From: Oscillospiraceae bacterium
GTDB taxonomy: Bacteria; Bacillota; Clostridia; Oscillospirales; CAG-272
Reading direction: 5' to 3'
DNA length: 58,376 nucleotides
Assembly: GCA_015064285.1 (NCBI GenBank)
Contig: SVSN01000012.1
Span: 1-58,376 of the forward strand
Shown: in pieces, positions 1-9,184 of the stretch
Position numbering within the stretch: the stretch's first letter is position 1
How the letters are laid out: every line of letters starts with the position of its first letter
The notes under the pieces: model-generated
The model's database searches: none
What the model saw: only the letters and a program-made list of their open reading frames with translations
Told to the model about the DNA's origin: nothing
Program-made: the position numbers and the translations under genes

Positions 1-905
1 TGGAGGATGGGCGAGCCCGACATTCCCTGTACGATCCCGCCTGTTTTTTCTATAAGGTTTTCATCTGTTATCATGATTTCGAATTTTCCATCGTTATTAT
101 TTTCCAATGATGTGATGCATATTGAAAACTTCTCTGCTTTGTCTCCATCCAGGGTACACCAGATATAGGCGTCTCCTGTCTCAACCATGTTTTTTTCTGC
201 GATCGGGACCCGTTTTTCCGGGATTTTATCCATTGGGATTTCTTTCAAAATACCATATACCCCAGATTCTCTGTTATGCAGCAGGAGACCGGTTTCCTTT
301 TCCGCAAAAAAACCTTTCAGTTCTCCCGGACGCCCGGATACACCTTTGGAAACACCTGTTATTGTTACATCCACTACCGTCCCACGACGCATCGGAAGCA
401 GTTCTCCGGTGTTCTGATCACAGATCCCATGCCCAAGACCGGCAAAAGATCCGGTATCCGGTTCAATAAATGTGACGGTACCAATACCTGCTGTCGTGTC
501 CCGGATCCACATTCCTGTTTTGTATTTTCCTTCTTCCGCACAATATGCCGGTTTTAGCTTAGTGCTGCATTCTTTCCCCTGCCGCTGATATGTGATTTCC
601 ACCGAATCACCACAGTTCTCTATTTTTCCGGCAAAGTCCGCACTGGTATATACTTTTTCACCATTGACACGGAAAATAATATCATTTACCCGCAGGCCTG
701 CATCAAAAGCCGGCATACATACGCCTTCTTCTGTAACTACTTCTGTGAAGCCTACCACAACAAGGCCATCGCAGGCAAACTTGATCCCAAACGGCATGCC
801 TCCGGGATATACTTCACTGGGTATTGCTGCCGCAACAGGACAGATACAGATACTGATCAGAACAAGGAGACATACTGCCCATTTATTCCATTTTGTTCTC
901 CACAT
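1..905 (-). CDS. spoIVB: SpoIVB peptidase, stage IV sporulation protein B (3' end cut by window edge)
   Basis: Membrane-anchored S55 serine protease that, in Bacillus, signals from the forespore to activate pro-sigma-K processing in the mother cell. 301 codons are visible. An N-terminal hydrophobic segment spans about residues 5-25, followed by a PDZ domain (about 35-115) and the S55 domain with GLGHG (His159) and GMSGSP (Ser296), the expected catalytic His and Ser. Probably about 45 residues are missing beyond base 1. The ATG at 905 has GAGG seven bases upstream; an in-frame ATG at 911 is less well placed. A 9-bp inverted repeat (ATAAAGCCG/CGGCTTTAT) lies just upstream, around 924-952. No sporulation promoter could be assigned. 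The family call is secure from the motifs. Confidence 0.93.
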   Translation of the reverse strand, partial: MWRTKWNKWAVCLLVLISICICPVAAAIPSEVYPGGMPFGIKFACDGLVVVGFTEVVTEEGVCMPAFDAGLRVNDIIFRVNGEKVYTSADFAGKIENCGDSVEITYQRQGKECSTKLKPAYCAEEGKYKTGMWIRDTTAGIGTVTFIEPDTGSFAGLGHGICDQNTGELLPMRRGTVVDVTITGVSKGVSGRPGELKGFFAEKETGLLLHNRESGVYGILKEIPMDKIPEKRVPIAEKNMVETGDAYIWCTLDGDKAEKFSICITSLENNNDGKFEIMITDENLIEKTGGIVQGMSGSPIL

Positions 906-996
906 TTCCATTCCTCTTTTCAATCGCATAAAGCCGATTTATTTGCTACGGCTTTATCATGCTCATTCCGCGTGGAAATATGTTATGAAATTATGA

Positions 997-1055
997 TTGT
1001 CAGAGGGAATCCCTGACAAAAAACTGCCGGACCATATTTAGTCTGACAGTTTTTT
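997..1055 (-). terminator. Overlapping hairpins, rho-independent terminator
   Basis: AAAAAACTG (1018-1026) pairs with CAGTTTTTT (1047-1055), extended inward by CGGAC/GTCTG with one G-T pair. A second stem, TTGTCAG/CTGACAA (997-1019), overlaps it. The larger hairpin has T-runs in both directions and ends the amidohydrolase transcript reading leftwards. Confidence 0.75.
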
Positions 1056-1097
1056 GATCATATATAAATGGAAGAAAACGTTTTTGCGATAGAGCTA

Positions 1098-1982
1098 TCA
1101 GACAGCAGCGACCGGCGGTGTTAGATTCTCTGCATTTTTGTAATAGAATCTTGCAAGCACATCTTCCGGAAGATCCAGTGTATCGATAAACTGCGAAAGG
1201 TTATCATCGAAATAATCTCTGGCGTAAACAAATCTTTCCGGATATGTAAGGATAAGCTTTTTTGTATAGTCTGGGTCTCTCTTCAGAGCATTCAGGCAGG
1301 AGCCAGCGGAACAGTCACAGTACAGATTGGGGTATCTTTCCAGCAATTTTTCAATACGTCCGCCGGGAATGACAGGGCCTTTCGGATATGCCTGTGTCAG
1401 ACCGAGGGTATCGTCTGATATATGACACCAGAAACCGGGAGCATGTCCCAGAAAATTCGTTTCGGGACATAATTTCAGCACCCGCTCCAGTGTATCAATA
1501 TCACCGCCATACCACCAGGAGCGCCTTGGGAATTCTCTTCCTGTCTGCTGGGCACCATCATTGTCAAAGTGAAGTGTTACAGGCAAACCGTTTTCCCCGC
1601 AAAAGCGGAACAAAGCAATGGCATCGGGATTATCATACATCATGCGCAGTTTTACTTCTCCGCATACCTGTACCTGGTATGTATGAATCGCAGCACGCAT
1701 TTTTTGAATTGCATCCGGTTTCCGGGGATCCGGTGCGTATCCGAGTATAAACCGATCCGGTGCTTTCTGCTTGTATTCCCAGCACTGCATGAAAGGCACG
1801 GGAGAAGTTCCGTCCTTTCCAAGAGAAAACGCAAATATGGTATTGGGGTCCCATTCATCGGCCGGGCATTCCCATGACAACAGCCAGGTTTTGGCAATTC
1901 CTTTTTCGTCCATGTCGGCTTTGTGTCTCTCAAAATTCCGACCATGGTAATCTGCATGATTATGTGCATCTATTTTATACAT
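1098..1982 (-). CDS. Amidohydrolase_2 family metal-dependent hydrolase
   Basis: 294-residue TIM-barrel hydrolase of the amidohydrolase-related family (PF04909 type). The N-terminus carries the metal-binding H-x-H in DAHNHADYHG. Further likely ligand positions are a histidine in LHFDND, GHAPGFW, and an Asp in YARDYF near the C-terminus. The C-terminal LPEDVLARFYYKNAENL is typical of this family (barrel end plus helix that precedes the stop). The frame extends 20 codons upstream, but the ATG at 1982 has GGGAG seven bases away and directly follows a strong promoter, so I use it. The substrate is unknown. Monocistronic between two terminators. Confidence 0.85.
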   Translation of the reverse strand: MYKIDAHNHADYHGRNFERHKADMDEKGIAKTWLLSWECPADEWDPNTIFAFSLGKDGTSPVPFMQCWEYKQKAPDRFILGYAPDPRKPDAIQKMRAAIHTYQVQVCGEVKLRMMYDNPDAIALFRFCGENGLPVTLHFDNDGAQQTGREFPRRSWWYGGDIDTLERVLKLCPETNFLGHAPGFWCHISDDTLGLTQAYPKGPVIPGGRIEKLLERYPNLYCDCSAGSCLNALKRDPDYTKKLILTYPERFVYARDYFDDNLSQFIDTLDLPEDVLARFYYKNAENLTPPVAAV

Positions 1983-2013
1983 AAGTTTTCTCCCAACGTA
2001 AGATTCTGTTTGT

Positions 2014-2042
2014 ATTATAACACAACCGATTGTTTTTGGCAA
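2014..2042 (-). promoter_or_regulatory. Sigma-A-type promoter of the amidohydrolase gene
   Basis: On the minus strand TTGCCA (2037-2042), a 17-base spacer and TATAAT (2014-2019). Transcription would start about 25 bases before the ATG at 1982. A weak ACAA-N4-TTGT inverted repeat sits in the spacer. Confidence 0.8.
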
Positions 2043-2051
2043 CCGTTATGC

Positions 2052-2090
2052 AAAAAGAAAAAGCCGTCTGGATTTCTCCTGACAGCTTTT
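2052..2090 (-). terminator. Terminator of the rplU-prp-rpmA operon
   Basis: On the minus strand AAAAGC-x-GTC pairs with GAC-x-GGCTTTT, followed by TCTTTTT. It sits 39 bases after the rpmA stop codon. Confidence 0.8.
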
Positions 2091-2129
2091 CTGACTGTTG
2101 AAACAGACAGATGCAATACTGCTTCTATC

Positions 2130-2408
2130 TTATTCGGCGTAAACGCTTACCTGTCTTCTGCCGCCTGCAATGTTTTCGAACTTAACCTTGCCGTCGATCA
2201 GAGCGAACAGAGTATCGTCGGAGCCACGGCCCACATTTTTACCGGGATGGATGTGAGTGCCTCTCTGTCTGATGATGATGTTGCCGGCAGTTACCTTGGA
2301 GCCGTCAGCGGACTTAACGCCCAGACGCTTGGATTCACTGTCACGGCCGTTCTTGGTAGAACCTACACCTTTTTTATGTGCAAAGAACTGTAAACCGAGT
2401 CTGATCAT
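2130..2408 (-). CDS. rpmA: Large ribosomal subunit protein bL27
   Basis: Essential 50S protein whose N-terminal tail reaches the peptidyl transferase centre. 92 residues. The N-terminus is the Firmicute type with a cleavable extension: LQFFA followed by HKKGVGS, the site cut by Prp. Typical core motifs [12 protein letters not shown] and [10 protein letters not shown] are present. The frame is open further upstream, but the ATG at 2408 has GAGG eight bases upstream and gives the standard length. Last gene of the L21-Prp-L27 operon, directly downstream of its processing protease. Confidence 0.98.
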   Translation of the reverse strand: MIRLGLQFFAHKKGVGSTKNGRDSESKRLGVKSADGSKVTAGNIIIRQRGTHIHPGKNVGRGSDDTLFALIDGKVKFENIAGGRRQVSVYAE

Positions 2409-2445
2409 TGTTATTTCCTCCATATCAATTTTCTGTTTCCGATCC

Positions 2446-2790
2446 TTAAACATCCAATAGTTCCACATCCAGAAACTCAAAATATTCTTCCGTCAGATCT
2501 ACAAGCTGATAATAATACCCTTCAAACAGTCCGGACACAGCAAAACGAATTTTTTCATCCTCTGTTGTCAATACCTTTTTACAGGTTACCCGGATGTCTG
2601 CATTGACATCGTCAATAGTATATTCTGTAGCTGTTTTATAAGCAACTTCAACGGTATTCAGGATCAGCATCGTCATTGCAGAGAGCGCAGCGCAGAGGAT
2701 ATCATCCCCTTCTTCTCCGAATCCTGCGTGACCTGTTTCCTGAAATCCCCAGAAAACGCCGTTCTGCCGAAAAAACGTTATCTTAGTCAT
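2446..2790 (-). CDS. prp: Ribosomal-processing cysteine protease Prp
   Basis: Cysteine protease that removes the N-terminal extension of L27 in Firmicutes (YsxB family). 114 residues. The conserved [19 protein letters not shown] region at about residues 20-38 supplies the catalytic His22 and Cys33. The position between rplU and rpmA is the standard arrangement and fits the cleavable LQFFA-HKKG tail of the neighbouring L27. Start ATG has AAGGA eight bases upstream. Confidence 0.95.
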   Translation of the reverse strand: MTKITFFRQNGVFWGFQETGHAGFGEEGDDILCAALSAMTMLILNTVEVAYKTATEYTIDDVNADIRVTCKKVLTTEDEKIRFAVSGLFEGYYYQLVDLTEEYFEFLDVELLDV

Positions 2791-2844
2791 AGAGCATGTC
2801 CTTTTATCGGATAGACCGGATTCTGTCTTTTGACAGATTATCCA

Positions 2845-3156
2845 TTAAAACGCGATCTTGTTGATCTGAACCTTGGTGTAAGGCTGTCTGTGACCGATCT
2901 TCTTCTTTTCGTTTTTCTTGGACTTGTAGGTCATAACGTAGATCTTCTTTGCCTTGCCGTTCTTCACTACGTTGGCAGATACGGTTGCACCTTCCACTAC
3001 GGGAGAACCAGCCTTGAAGCCTGCATCGGAGGATACAGCCAGAACCTTATCAAAGGTAATTTCTGCGCCTTCTTCTGCTTCCAGTTTTTCAACGAAGATG
3101 GTGTCACCTTCGCACACTTTGTACTGCTTACCGCCTGTTTCAATAATCGCAAACAT
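2845..3156 (-). CDS. rplU: Large ribosomal subunit protein bL21
   Basis: 50S protein of 103 residues, with the standard start [14 protein letters not shown] and a lysine-rich [20 protein letters not shown]-terminal half. The open frame continues 26 codons upstream, but that part is the transcribed leader. The ATG at 3156 gives the family length and has GAGAGG upstream. First gene of the rplU-prp-rpmA operon. Confidence 0.98.
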   Translation of the reverse strand: MFAIIETGGKQYKVCEGDTIFVEKLEAEEGAEITFDKVLAVSSDAGFKAGSPVVEGATVSANVVKNGKAKKIYVMTYKSKKNEKKKIGHRQPYTKVQINKIAF

Positions 3157-3240
3157 TCGTAACAGCACCTCTCTTTCTTGTGTTACTCGCTTAGTCGGCA
3201 TACAATTAAATGTATTTAAGGAACCTGACATCATGCGGCA
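3157..3240 (-). ncRNA. Probable L21 leader (autoregulatory 5' UTR)
   Basis: About 84 bases lie between the predicted transcription start and the rplU ATG. Firmicute rplU operons commonly have a structured L21 leader here, and size and position match. I did not confirm the fold by covariance. The assignment is by context plus size. Confidence 0.55.
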
Positions 3241-3246
3241 GGATAT

Positions 3247-3275
3247 ATTGTATCATGTTTTGGGGAGAAAGTCAA
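3247..3275 (-). promoter_or_regulatory. Promoter of the rplU-prp-rpmA operon
   Basis: On the minus strand TTGACT (3270-3275), a 17-base spacer and TACAAT (3247-3252). Near-consensus sigma-A type, as expected for a ribosomal protein operon. Confidence 0.85.
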
Positions 3276-3320
3276 TAGAATCCCCGTGTTTAAATGTCCG
3301 AAAATTCCTTCTTTTTCCGC

Positions 3321-4175
3321 TTATTTTCCGACACTTTCCACAGCGGCGGTCAGTGTATTTTCCAGCAGCATGGTGATGGTCATGGGACCTACACCGCCGG
3401 GGACAGGTGTGATGGCAGATACTTTCGGCTCCACAGAAGAAAAGTCCACATCCCCTGTCAGTTTACCGTCTTCCCTGCGGTTCATGCCAACATCAATCAC
3501 AACCGCGCCTTCCTTCACCATATCTCCTGTGACAAAATCCGCCTTACCGATGGCAACAACCAGAATATCCGCCCGTCTTGTGACTTCAGCAAGATCCCTG
3601 GTACGGGAATGGCAGATGGTCACAGTACCGTTAGCGTGGAGCAGAAGCATAGCCATGGGCTTACCAACGATATTGCTGCGGCCGATGACAACGCATTCTT
3701 TTCCGGAAACGTCAATACCTTCGTATTCCAGCATTTTCATGACACCCGCCGGCGTACAGGGCAAAAAGCTGTATTCTCCCAGCATGATTTTCCCGGTATT
3801 GATCAGATGAAAAGCATCCACATCTTTTTCCGGCGGAATGGCAGCGATCACAGCTTTTTCGTCCAGATGCTTCGGCAAGGGGAGCTGTACCAGGATACCG
3901 TGGATCTTTTCATCCCGTTTCAGTTCCTCGATTTTCAGGAGCAGTTCGTCAATTGTGGTATCCGCAGGCATTTCGTATACCTGAGAATAAAAACCAACTT
4001 CTTCACATGCCTTTTTCTTATTACGCACGTATACCTGAGAAGCGGGATCTTCCCCCACGATGATCACGGCAAGCCCGGGAGCAAAACCGTATTTCTTTGT
4101 AAATGCAGAAGTGCGGACAGCGATATCGGCACGGGTTTCCGCCGCAATTTTCTTTCCATCAATAATTTTTGCCAT
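3321..4175 (-). CDS. folD: Methylenetetrahydrofolate dehydrogenase / methenyltetrahydrofolate cyclohydrolase
   Basis: Bifunctional cytosolic enzyme of one-carbon metabolism that interconverts 5,10-methylene-, 5,10-methenyl- and 10-formyl-tetrahydrofolate. 284 residues, the usual length. Signatures: [14 protein letters not shown] (catalytic Lys in the YxxxK element), PLPKHLDEK, the [11 protein letters not shown] substrate-binding segment and the NAD(P)-binding [17 protein letters not shown]. The C-terminal GDVDF-VTPVPGG type block is present as [26 protein letters not shown] in pieces. ATG preceded by AGGAG. Only 8 bases separate it from lgt, so the two are co-transcribed. Confidence 0.97.
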   Translation of the reverse strand: MAKIIDGKKIAAETRADIAVRTSAFTKKYGFAPGLAVIIVGEDPASQVYVRNKKKACEEVGFYSQVYEMPADTTIDELLLKIEELKRDEKIHGILVQLPLPKHLDEKAVIAAIPPEKDVDAFHLINTGKIMLGEYSFLPCTPAGVMKMLEYEGIDVSGKECVVIGRSNIVGKPMAMLLLHANGTVTICHSRTRDLAEVTRRADILVVAIGKADFVTGDMVKEGAVVIDVGMNRREDGKLTGDVDFSSVEPKVSAITPVPGGVGPMTITMLLENTLTAAVESVGK

Positions 4176-4183
4176 GATTACTC

Positions 4184-5179
4184 CTATTCAGCAGGTGTTA
4201 TGGAATCGTCTTCTTTATTTTCAACGTCGTTTTCTTCCGTATTTTTTTCGGCAGGTTCTGCGGCAGCAGTATCGGTGTTCAGCTTATCGTAGACAGAAGT
4301 GTATGCCACTGCCTGCGCTGCTTTCCTGCGGGAAGAAAACACATACAGCAGGATTATGGCGATACCGATTATACAGGAAACGGCACCTACCAACTGAGAA
4401 ATCCTTACAGATCCCAGATACAGACTGTCGGTACGAAGACCTTCGATCAGCATACGTCCGAATCCGTACCACACCAGATACATAGCAAACATCTGTCCAT
4501 CGAATTTCTTCTTTTTATATACATTATGCAGGATCACGAACCCCAGCAGATTCCACAGGGATTCATACAGAAATGTGGGGTGTACGAACATTTCTTTGTC
4601 CCACACGCCGCTTTCAATACCGGAACCGTTCCAACTGTAATGCAGTCCCATCCGCCAGGGGAGATTTGTTTCACCACCATGGGCTTCCATATTGATAAAG
4701 TTTCCCCATCTGCCAATGATCTGTCCGATCATAACAGTAGGTGCAAGAATGTCGAACAGCTTGACAAAAGGCACTTTGCGGATTTTTGCGAAAATATAGG
4801 CTGTCAGAAGTCCTGCAAGAATACCCCCGTAAATCGCCAGACCGCCGTTCCATACGCTTATGATATTTTTCAGTGTTCCGCCCAGGTTGTACAGGAAATC
4901 TCCGGATGTTACCACATACGAATCCCATTCAAAAATCACATAATACAGTCTTGCGCCGGTAACACCGAACACAATAATGAAAAATGCCAGGTCGATGATC
5001 AGATCACTTTCCAGTTTTTCCCGTTTTACCCCCACATAATTGGCGTACATTACCGCAAGAATCATACCCAGTGTAATCAGGATACCGTACCATGCCACGT
5101 CTCTTCCGAAAAGACTGAAGGCCACTTTATCTATATGGAACGGTTCGATCCCCAGCCCGGGGAAAGAAATATAGTTCAT
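4184..5179 (-). CDS. lgt: Phosphatidylglycerol-prolipoprotein diacylglyceryl transferase
   Basis: Integral membrane enzyme that attaches diacylglycerol to the lipobox cysteine of prolipoproteins. 331 residues with about seven hydrophobic segments. The Lgt signature [15 protein letters not shown] follows IIGQ near residue 155, and the conserved Arg in NLPWRMGL follows. The C-terminal 45 residues form an acidic, low-complexity tail, which makes it longer than the usual 270-290. ATG preceded by AGGAG. Two probable substrates, the CapA-like and amidase lipoproteins at 23.6-25.6 kb, are encoded in this window. Confidence 0.96.
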   Translation of the reverse strand: MNYISFPGLGIEPFHIDKVAFSLFGRDVAWYGILITLGMILAVMYANYVGVKREKLESDLIIDLAFFIIVFGVTGARLYYVIFEWDSYVVTSGDFLYNLGGTLKNIISVWNGGLAIYGGILAGLLTAYIFAKIRKVPFVKLFDILAPTVMIGQIIGRWGNFINMEAHGGETNLPWRMGLHYSWNGSGIESGVWDKEMFVHPTFLYESLWNLLGFVILHNVYKKKKFDGQMFAMYLVWYGFGRMLIEGLRTDSLYLGSVRISQLVGAVSCIIGIAIILLYVFSSRRKAAQAVAYTSVYDKLNTDTAAAEPAEKNTEENDVENKEDDSITPAE

Positions 5180-5201
5180 AGTTTACTCCTGTGAAATTGG
5201 C

Positions 5202-5230
5202 AAAAGAGGAATACGAATGTACTCCTCTTT
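5202..5230 (-). terminator. Terminator after yebC
   Basis: On the minus strand AAAGAGGA-x-TAC pairs with GTA-x-TCCTCTTT with a four-base loop, ending in TTTT. It lies in the 59-base gap between yebC and lgt, so lgt-folD may have partly separate expression. Confidence 0.65.
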
Positions 5231-5238
5231 CTGATAAA

Positions 5239-5973
5239 TCAGTCGCAGTTTTCCCAGTTGTGGTAGATTTCCTGCACGTCATCGGATTCTTCCAGATGTT
5301 CGATCAGCAGGTTCATGTTCTTGATGTCGTCTTCGCTTTCCAGGGTTACATAGGTATTGGGGATCTTATCTTCTTCAGCAGATTCGATCTTATAACCCAG
5401 GGCTTCCAGAGCTTCCTTGATGGCGTATACATCGGAGGGTTCGGTGGTAATTTCGAAGGATTCTTCATCGGAGGAGAAGTCTTCTGCACCGGCTTCCAGA
5501 GCATCTTCCATCAGCTTGTCTTCATCCACGCCTTCGTTATCTTCCCGGAGCAGAATGATGACACCCTTGTCTTCAAACATATAGCTTACACAGCCGTTGG
5601 AACCCAGGTTTCCGCCGTACTTGTCGAAGAAGTGACGCACATCGGAGGCGGTACGGTTACGGCTGTCGGTAGCAGCTTCTACGATAACAGCAACACCGGA
5701 AGGACCGTAGCCTTCATAGGTGATTTCTTCGTACTGTACAGCGTCAGCACCGGTGGCCTTCTTGATGGCACGTTCGATGTTGTCGTTGGGCACATTATTG
5801 GCCTTTGCTTTGGCGATCAGATCACGGAGCTTACCGTTGGTGTTGGGGTCACCGCCGCCGTCACGAACACAGATAGCGATTTCCTTACCGATCTTGGTAA
5901 AAATCTTCGCTTTCTGGGCATCGGTCTTTTCTTTCTTGTTCTTGATATTGTTCCACTTACTATGGCCGGACAT
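5239..5973 (-). CDS. yebC: YebC/PmpR family transcription or translation factor (TACO1 family)
   Basis: 244-residue DNA/ribosome-associated regulator. In Bacillus and E. coli recent work links the family to translation of proline-rich stretches, while older work proposed a transcription role. Typical start MSGHSKWNNIKNKKEKTDAQKAKIFTKIG in pieces, then GGDPNTNGKLRDLIAKAKANNVPNDNIERAI and the EGYGPSGVAV segment. Start ATG has GAGG nine bases upstream. Lies 33 bases downstream of argS and followed by a terminator. Confidence 0.95.
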   Translation of the reverse strand: MSGHSKWNNIKNKKEKTDAQKAKIFTKIGKEIAICVRDGGGDPNTNGKLRDLIAKAKANNVPNDNIERAIKKATGADAVQYEEITYEGYGPSGVAVIVEAATDSRNRTASDVRHFFDKYGGNLGSNGCVSYMFEDKGVIILLREDNEGVDEDKLMEDALEAGAEDFSSDEESFEITTEPSDVYAIKEALEALGYKIESAEEDKIPNTYVTLESEDDIKNMNLLIEHLEESDDVQEIYHNWENCD

Positions 5974-6006
5974 ATAACTTAACCTCGTATATTATAAAAA
6001 TTATGA

Positions 6007-7713
6007 TCAGATCTTTTCAGGAGTTCTCATACAGATGAGATGCAGTGCAGATGCAAGAACTGTATTCACAGCCTTGGTGATACGAAGACGGAGTGCCTTG
6101 GTTCCTTCGTCTTCCACAGAAAGGATAGGACATGCTCTGTAGAAACGGTTGAAAGCGGTACACACGTCGATCACATACCGGGCGATCACGCAGGGCTCGT
6201 ATTCTTCGATGGCCTGCAGAACACGTTCCGGGAACTTGGCCAGAACTTTCAGCACATCAGCTTCTTCCTGTGCTGTGAGTTCCGCTTCTTCTGCCTTGAT
6301 TTCACCGGCTTTTTCCAGAATACTGCAGGTTCTTGCATACGTATACTGTGCGTACGGACCTGTGCTGCCTTCAAAGCTCAGGGCAGATTCCATGGTGAAG
6401 TTAATATCCTTGATACGGCTGTTATACAGATAATTGAACACAATCGCACCTACGCCAACAGCTTCTGCGGTTGCTTCCTTATCCGGCAGATCAGGATTCT
6501 TTTCTTCCATGATTTCGGTAACTTTCTCGATGGACTGACGGAAGAGATCCTTCAGCAGCACCACGTTGCCGGTTCTGGTGGCCAGTTTGGCACCACCGAT
6601 GCTGACAGTACCGTACGGTACATGTACAAGCTGGTCAACCCAGTCGTATCCCATCAGTTCCATTACCTTGAACCACTGGGCAAAGTGGAGATTCTGACCG
6701 GAAGAAGTTACATAAATACACTTATCAAAATTATAGGTATTCTTTCTGTAAACAGCCGCAGCAATATCACGGGCAGGATACAGAGATGTACCGTCACTCT
6801 TCAGGATCAGACAAGGAGGCATATTATAGGGTTCCAGGTCCACAATGGAGGCGCCTGCATCCAGCTTGAGCAAACCCTTGTCGCGCATGATCTGGATCTG
6901 GGCAGGCATTTTATCGGAATAGAAGCTTTCGCCCAGGTAATAATCAAAGGTGATGCCTAACTGCTTGTAGGTCATCTCATATTCTTTCAGACTGACATCC
7001 AGGAACCATTTCCAGAGAGCGATATTTTCCGGATCACGTTCTTCCATTTTCTTGAATTCGGCGCGCGCCTCATCATTCAGAGAAGGATCCTTTTCCGCTT
7101 CTTCATGGAATTTTACATACAGTTCCACCAGGCCGTCGCAGCCTTTGGATTCCACATATTCCTTATCGCCCCATCTCTTGAAAGCAACGATCTGCTTCCC
7201 GTTCTGTGTTCCCCAGTCGCCCAGGTGGTTCACGCTGATGCACTTGTACCCGGCGAATTCATGGAGCAGCTTCAGGCAATGACCGATGACAGTAGTGCCC
7301 AGATGCCCGATGTGGAAAGGCTTGGAGGTGTTCGGAGAAGAATAGTCCAGAACTACGGTTTTACCGGTTCCCATTTCGGAAGAACCGTATTTTTCCCCCT
7401 TCTCTTCCACAGAGGTCAGAACCGCATTTTTGAGATACTGGTTGGAAATCTTGAAATTGATATACCCACCGGCAGGAGCAATGTCGGAAAAGGTATCGGA
7501 AGAGAGGCTTTCCGCTACTGCTGCCGCAATTTTCGGAGGTGCGTTTCTCAGAATCTTTGCATATTTGAAGCAGGGGAACGCCAGATCTCCCATATTTTCA
7601 TCCGGAGGATACTCCAGCATACCGGCCAGTTCATCCAGTTCGGAATCCAGGTCATAGATTTTCTTCAGACCATCGGCTATGAGACCGGCGGCTATTTTTT
7701 TACAGTTTTGCAT
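6007..7713 (-). CDS. argS: Arginyl-tRNA synthetase
   Basis: Class I synthetase that charges tRNA-Arg. 568 residues, a normal length. An N-terminal additional domain covers about residues 1-100. The HIGH signature is in NTSKPFHIGHLG (about residues 130-141), the KMSK-equivalent loop is GAKLATRTGNVVLL (about 380), and a DALR anticodon-binding domain with a C-terminal hydrophobic end follows. The KMSK region lacks the second lysine, as is usual in ArgS. Ribosome-binding site is weak. Lies between prs and yebC with short gaps, probably one transcript. Confidence 0.97.
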   Translation of the reverse strand: MQNCKKIAAGLIADGLKKIYDLDSELDELAGMLEYPPDENMGDLAFPCFKYAKILRNAPPKIAAAVAESLSSDTFSDIAPAGGYINFKISNQYLKNAVLTSVEEKGEKYGSSEMGTGKTVVLDYSSPNTSKPFHIGHLGTTVIGHCLKLLHEFAGYKCISVNHLGDWGTQNGKQIVAFKRWGDKEYVESKGCDGLVELYVKFHEEAEKDPSLNDEARAEFKKMEERDPENIALWKWFLDVSLKEYEMTYKQLGITFDYYLGESFYSDKMPAQIQIMRDKGLLKLDAGASIVDLEPYNMPPCLILKSDGTSLYPARDIAAAVYRKNTYNFDKCIYVTSSGQNLHFAQWFKVMELMGYDWVDQLVHVPYGTVSIGGAKLATRTGNVVLLKDLFRQSIEKVTEIMEEKNPDLPDKEATAEAVGVGAIVFNYLYNSRIKDINFTMESALSFEGSTGPYAQYTYARTCSILEKAGEIKAEEAELTAQEEADVLKVLAKFPERVLQAIEEYEPCVIARYVIDVCTAFNRFYRACPILSVEDEGTKALRLRITKAVNTVLASALHLICMRTPEKI

Positions 7714-7757
7714 ATTCTATCTTCTTTCCGGCGTCCGCATCAGACGGACAGTAATGA

Positions 7758-8897
7758 TTAGTCTTCAAAAGGAAGGACTTCGTTATGCTTCTTGGCCTGT
7801 TCGTTCAGGATCCCGTGGATCTTGCGGACAGGATTGAGCAGAGTACTGATGGACTTATCCTGGTTCAGGGTATCGACGATCAGGGCAACATATTTGCACA
7901 TATTCACATCCACATACCATTCTCTTTTCATCAGTTCGGGGTCATGATATGTCAGGTTCGTGGTGAAGCACTTGGTGAAAATACCTTCTTCGTATGCTTT
8001 GTCAAATACGCCCAGACCGGCAGTAAAAAGACCAAACGTTACAAAGAAGAATACACGCTTTGCCCCTTTCGCTTTCAGCTGCTTGGAAACATCAATGATG
8101 GAATCCCCGGAAGCGATCATATCGTCAATTACGATAACATCTTTATCTTTTACATCCTTCCCCAGATATTCATGGGCTTCGATGGGGTTTTTTCCGTCTA
8201 CCACGATCGTATAATTTCTTCTCTTGTAGAACATCCCGAGTTCCAGACCCATGACGGAAGCATAGTACATGGTACGGGACATGGCACCTTCGTCAGGTGC
8301 GATGATCATGGTTTCGTCGTGGTTCAGAGAGATATCCGGAACGCTGCGAACCATTGCCTTGATCATCTGATAGGTAGGACGCACATTATCAAAACCGGTC
8401 AGAGGGATGGCATTGGAAACACGGGGATCATGAGCGTCAAAGGTGATAATATTGGAAACCCCCATCTGGGTCAGTTCCTGCAAAGCGATAGCACAGTCCA
8501 GAGATTCTCTGGTGGAACGTTTATGCTGTCTGCCTTCGTACAGCATAGGCATGATCACAGTGATTCTGCGTGCCTTCCCTGCGATGGCAGAAATGGTTCT
8601 TTTCAGATCTGCAAAATGATCATCGGGGCTCATGGGTACTTCCCGGCCGTACATCTTATATGTAACGCCGTAGTTGAAACAGTCAGAAATGATGTATACG
8701 TCATGTCCGCGCATGGAATCATGCAGAAGACCCTTGGCTTCACCTGTGCCGAAACGAGGGCAGTCCGCCTTGTTGATAAAGGTAATTTCATCGTCATGGC
8801 TTCTCCACTCACGGAGATAAAAATCCACCTGATCCACGAATTTTTCGCAGCCGCGCATACCGATTACACTCAGTTCTCCGAAAAAGCTGTCACTCAT
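7758..8897 (-). CDS. prs: Ribose-phosphate pyrophosphokinase (divergent PRPP synthetase)
   Basis: Makes PRPP from ribose 5-phosphate and ATP for nucleotide, His and Trp synthesis. 379 residues, longer than classical Prs (about 315). ATP/catalytic region MPMLYEGRQHKRSTRE replaces the usual MPYxxYARQDRK, followed by IITFDAHD (usual DLH). The flexible loop reads FYKRRNY and the PRPP-binding loop VIVIDDMIASGDSII. The last 60 residues (about 320-379) are an extra C-terminal segment. This matches a recognised divergent Prs subgroup; a different phosphoribosyl-transfer role is possible but less likely. SD GAGGGG upstream of the ATG. Confidence 0.88.
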   Translation of the reverse strand: MSDSFFGELSVIGMRGCEKFVDQVDFYLREWRSHDDEITFINKADCPRFGTGEAKGLLHDSMRGHDVYIISDCFNYGVTYKMYGREVPMSPDDHFADLKRTISAIAGKARRITVIMPMLYEGRQHKRSTRESLDCAIALQELTQMGVSNIITFDAHDPRVSNAIPLTGFDNVRPTYQMIKAMVRSVPDISLNHDETMIIAPDEGAMSRTMYYASVMGLELGMFYKRRNYTIVVDGKNPIEAHEYLGKDVKDKDVIVIDDMIASGDSIIDVSKQLKAKGAKRVFFFVTFGLFTAGLGVFDKAYEEGIFTKCFTTNLTYHDPELMKREWYVDVNMCKYVALIVDTLNQDKSISTLLNPVRKIHGILNEQAKKHNEVLPFED

Positions 8898-9010
8898 TTT
8901 TTTACCCCTCTTTTGTCATATTTCAGCACGGTTGTGCCATTTTTGCAGTGAGAAAGACCGCTTGAGAGTCCCGGACAGTCCATTCCACACCTTTCTTAGC
9001 ATACATTTAT

Positions 9011-9039
9011 ATTATACCATAGGTTCCGTCGTTTTTGTA
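9011..9039 (-). promoter_or_regulatory. Probable promoter of prs-argS-yebC
   Basis: On the minus strand a TATAAT (9011-9016) with a weak -35 (TACAAA, 9034-9039) at 17 bases. It lies in the 287-base gap upstream of prs. The rest of this gap holds only a GTTG/CAAC hairpin near 9107-9121, perhaps part of the mgtE end. Confidence 0.5.
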
Positions 9040-9184
9040 GTTTTTACATCATTTTTTGCACTGGCACTTCTTCCAGAATTTTTATATAAAAAACGACAGA
9101 ATTACGTTGTTTTCAACAACTTATTTTCTTGTTTTACGGAATCTGTACACAAAAATCGAAACATTTTCCTTTTTACATCGGGGC

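Noticed and set aside
3157-3234. N-terminal extension of rplU by 26 codons
   Set aside because: The region is the leader after the promoter, and L21 proteins start with [12 protein letters not shown].
9060-9184. Terminator for mgtE from the GTTG/CAAC hairpin
   Set aside because: Stem is short and no clear T-tract follows on the minus strand.
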